From an uncultured Solobacterium sp. (lineage in GTDB: Bacteria > Bacillota_I > Bacilli_A > Erysipelotrichales > Erysipelotrichaceae): a stretch of 22,072 nucleotides of DNA. The notes beneath the pieces were generated by a model. That model saw only the letters and a program-made list of their open reading frames with translations, made no database searches and was not told where the DNA came from. How positions within the stretch are numbered: the stretch's first letter is position 1; every line of letters starts with the position of its first letter. Below, one piece after another: positions 21,159 through 22,072 of the stretch. Both the position numbers and the translations under genes were made by a program. The stretch lies in contig CALEMV010000427.1 of NCBI GenBank assembly GCA_937910655.1, positions 1 through 22,072 on the forward strand. The letters run 5' to 3'.

Positions 21159-21959
21159 ATGCTAGATATACAAAATCTTTCCGTTACATTCAATGCAGGA
21201 AGTATCGATGAAAAAAATGTACTTCATGATTTGAATTTACATGTTGAAACAGGTGAATTCATTTGTATCATTGGCTCAAATGGAGCAGGTAAATCCACCA
21301 TTCTAAATACCATTGCCGGTAGTATTATCCCAGATAAAGGTAAGATTCTTCTGGATGATACTGATATCACTTATGTCAAAGAGTATCAACGAGCAAGTTA
21401 TATTGGACGTCTATTTCAAGACCCTCTAAAGGGTACTGCACCGAATATGACAATCGAAGAAAATCTAGCACTTGCATGTTTAAGTGCAAAGGAAAAGAAA
21501 TCACCATTTTCTTGGATAACAAACAAAGAGCGCGAACTATTCAAGAAACAGTTAAAAATGCTTGATATGGGACTTGAAGATCGCATGAATACGCTAGTCG
21601 GTAATCTATCTGGTGGTCAACGCCAAGCTTTAACACTGTTAATGGCAACGATTGTACCACCAAAGTTATTACTACTAGATGAACATACGGCAGCACTAGA
21701 TCCAAAGGCAGCTACAAAGATCATGAAGCTTACCAAAGAAATTGTTCGTAAGCATCATATTACATGTCTGATGGTAACTCACCAAATGCAGCAGGCCTTA
21801 GAAGTTGGTGATCGTACAATCATGATGAATGACGGACATATTGTAATAGACATCAAGGGTGAGCAAAGAGAAAACATGTCGGTTTATGATTTAATGGAAC
21901 GCTTTCATGCCAATACAGGAAGTAATCTAGTAGATGATCGTATCTTGCTAGCTAAATAA
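21159..21959 (+). CDS. trpZ: Tryptophan ABC importer, ATP-binding protein
   Basis: This is the ATPase subunit of the importer. The 266 residues contain Walker A GSNGAGKST, a Q-loop near GRLFQDP, signature LSGGQRQ, Walker B LLLLDEHTAALDP with His in place of the usual Pro after DE, and an H-loop in MVTHQMQQA. The DEHTAALD form also occurs, as I recall, in relatives of this transporter group. AAGGGGAGA lies upstream of the ATG, overlapping the end of trpY. It is the last gene of the window. Confidence 0.92.
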   Translation: MLDIQNLSVTFNAGSIDEKNVLHDLNLHVETGEFICIIGSNGAGKSTILNTIAGSIIPDKGKILLDDTDITYVKEYQRASYIGRLFQDPLKGTAPNMTIEENLALACLSAKEKKSPFSWITNKERELFKKQLKMLDMGLEDRMNTLVGNLSGGQRQALTLLMATIVPPKLLLLDEHTAALDPKAATKIMKLTKEIVRKHHITCLMVTHQMQQALEVGDRTIMMNDGHIVIDIKGEQRENMSVYDLMERFHANTGSNLVDDRILLAK

Positions 21960-21998
21960 GTGCAACTATATAAAATACGAAGTGATAATTAAAAAATG

Positions 21999-22024
21999 AA
22001 TAGAATGCAAATTCTATTTTGTTC
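21999..22024 (+). terminator. Weak candidate terminator after trpZ
   Basis: AATAGAAT (21999-22006) pairs perfectly with ATTCTATT (22011-22018) around a GCAA loop of the GNRA type. The following T tract is short (TT, G, TT) and the stem is AT-rich, so efficiency is doubtful. The 113 bases after trpZ hold no gene that I can see. Confidence 0.45.
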
Positions 22025-22072
22025 ATATATTGTCATTTGAGTAATGTATACGTTATCGATTAAGATTTAATC

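Noticed and set aside
1..22072. CRISPR arrays, insertion sequences, tRNA genes, phage genes
   Set aside because: I saw no regularly spaced repeats, transposase or integrase frames, cloverleaf genes or phage structural genes.

Overview
The window is a low-GC Gram-positive (Bacillota) chromosome fragment. The evidence is a gpsB-rnpB junction with type B RNase P RNA, RNase Y, a YmdB phosphodiesterase, a glucose-family PTS under RNA antitermination, a T-box riboswitch, AGGAGG ribosome binding sites and SigA-type promoters. An Erysipelotrichia-like relative is my best guess (about 50 percent) from general gene content; I see no marker that fixes the genus. All supported genes are on the + strand. 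The first 43 bases are Illumina Nextera adapter plus index, so the left edge is a contig end and not biology.

Layout. 44-2454 holds core genes: the 3' end of gpsB, RNase P RNA, pgsA and recA. 2546-4815 is an accessory insert, with a PAP2-type phosphatase and an ABC-F ATPase behind a structured leader ending in a strong intrinsic terminator. 4911-7302 is rny-ymdB. 7305-7544 is a free-standing 59-residue ferredoxin with its own promoter and terminator. 7591-11243 is a PTS operon: promoter, ribonucleic antiterminator (RAT) and terminator, then EIIA, a BglG/LicT-type antiterminator, EIICB and nanE. 11310-16988 is miaB, an RNase J-like gene with a degraded active site, and ftsK/spoIIIE. 17019-18939 is a YtrA-type GntR regulator with a two-gene ABC exporter. 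18954-21959 is a UGG-specifier T-box followed by a tryptophan-type ABC importer (trpXYZ).

How the parts work together. The backbone pgsA-recA-rny-ymdB-miaB and rnjB-spoIIIE is familiar from Bacillus relatives, with accessory modules placed between its blocks. Three modules appear to be controlled by premature termination in the leader RNA, each by a different mechanism: probable ribosome- or drug-responsive attenuation (ABC-F), protein-mediated antitermination (PTS) and tRNA-sensing antitermination (trpXYZ). RNase P RNA, RNase Y and a J2-like protein also lie within 15 kb of one another.

The most interesting items are the ABC-F leader, where the terminator 3' arm is duplicated 88 nt upstream inside a competing hairpin that carries a possible 16-codon leader peptide, and the RNase J2-like protein, which has lost several metal-binding residues. 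Several gene starts are corrected here because upstream in-frame start codons lie inside terminators.
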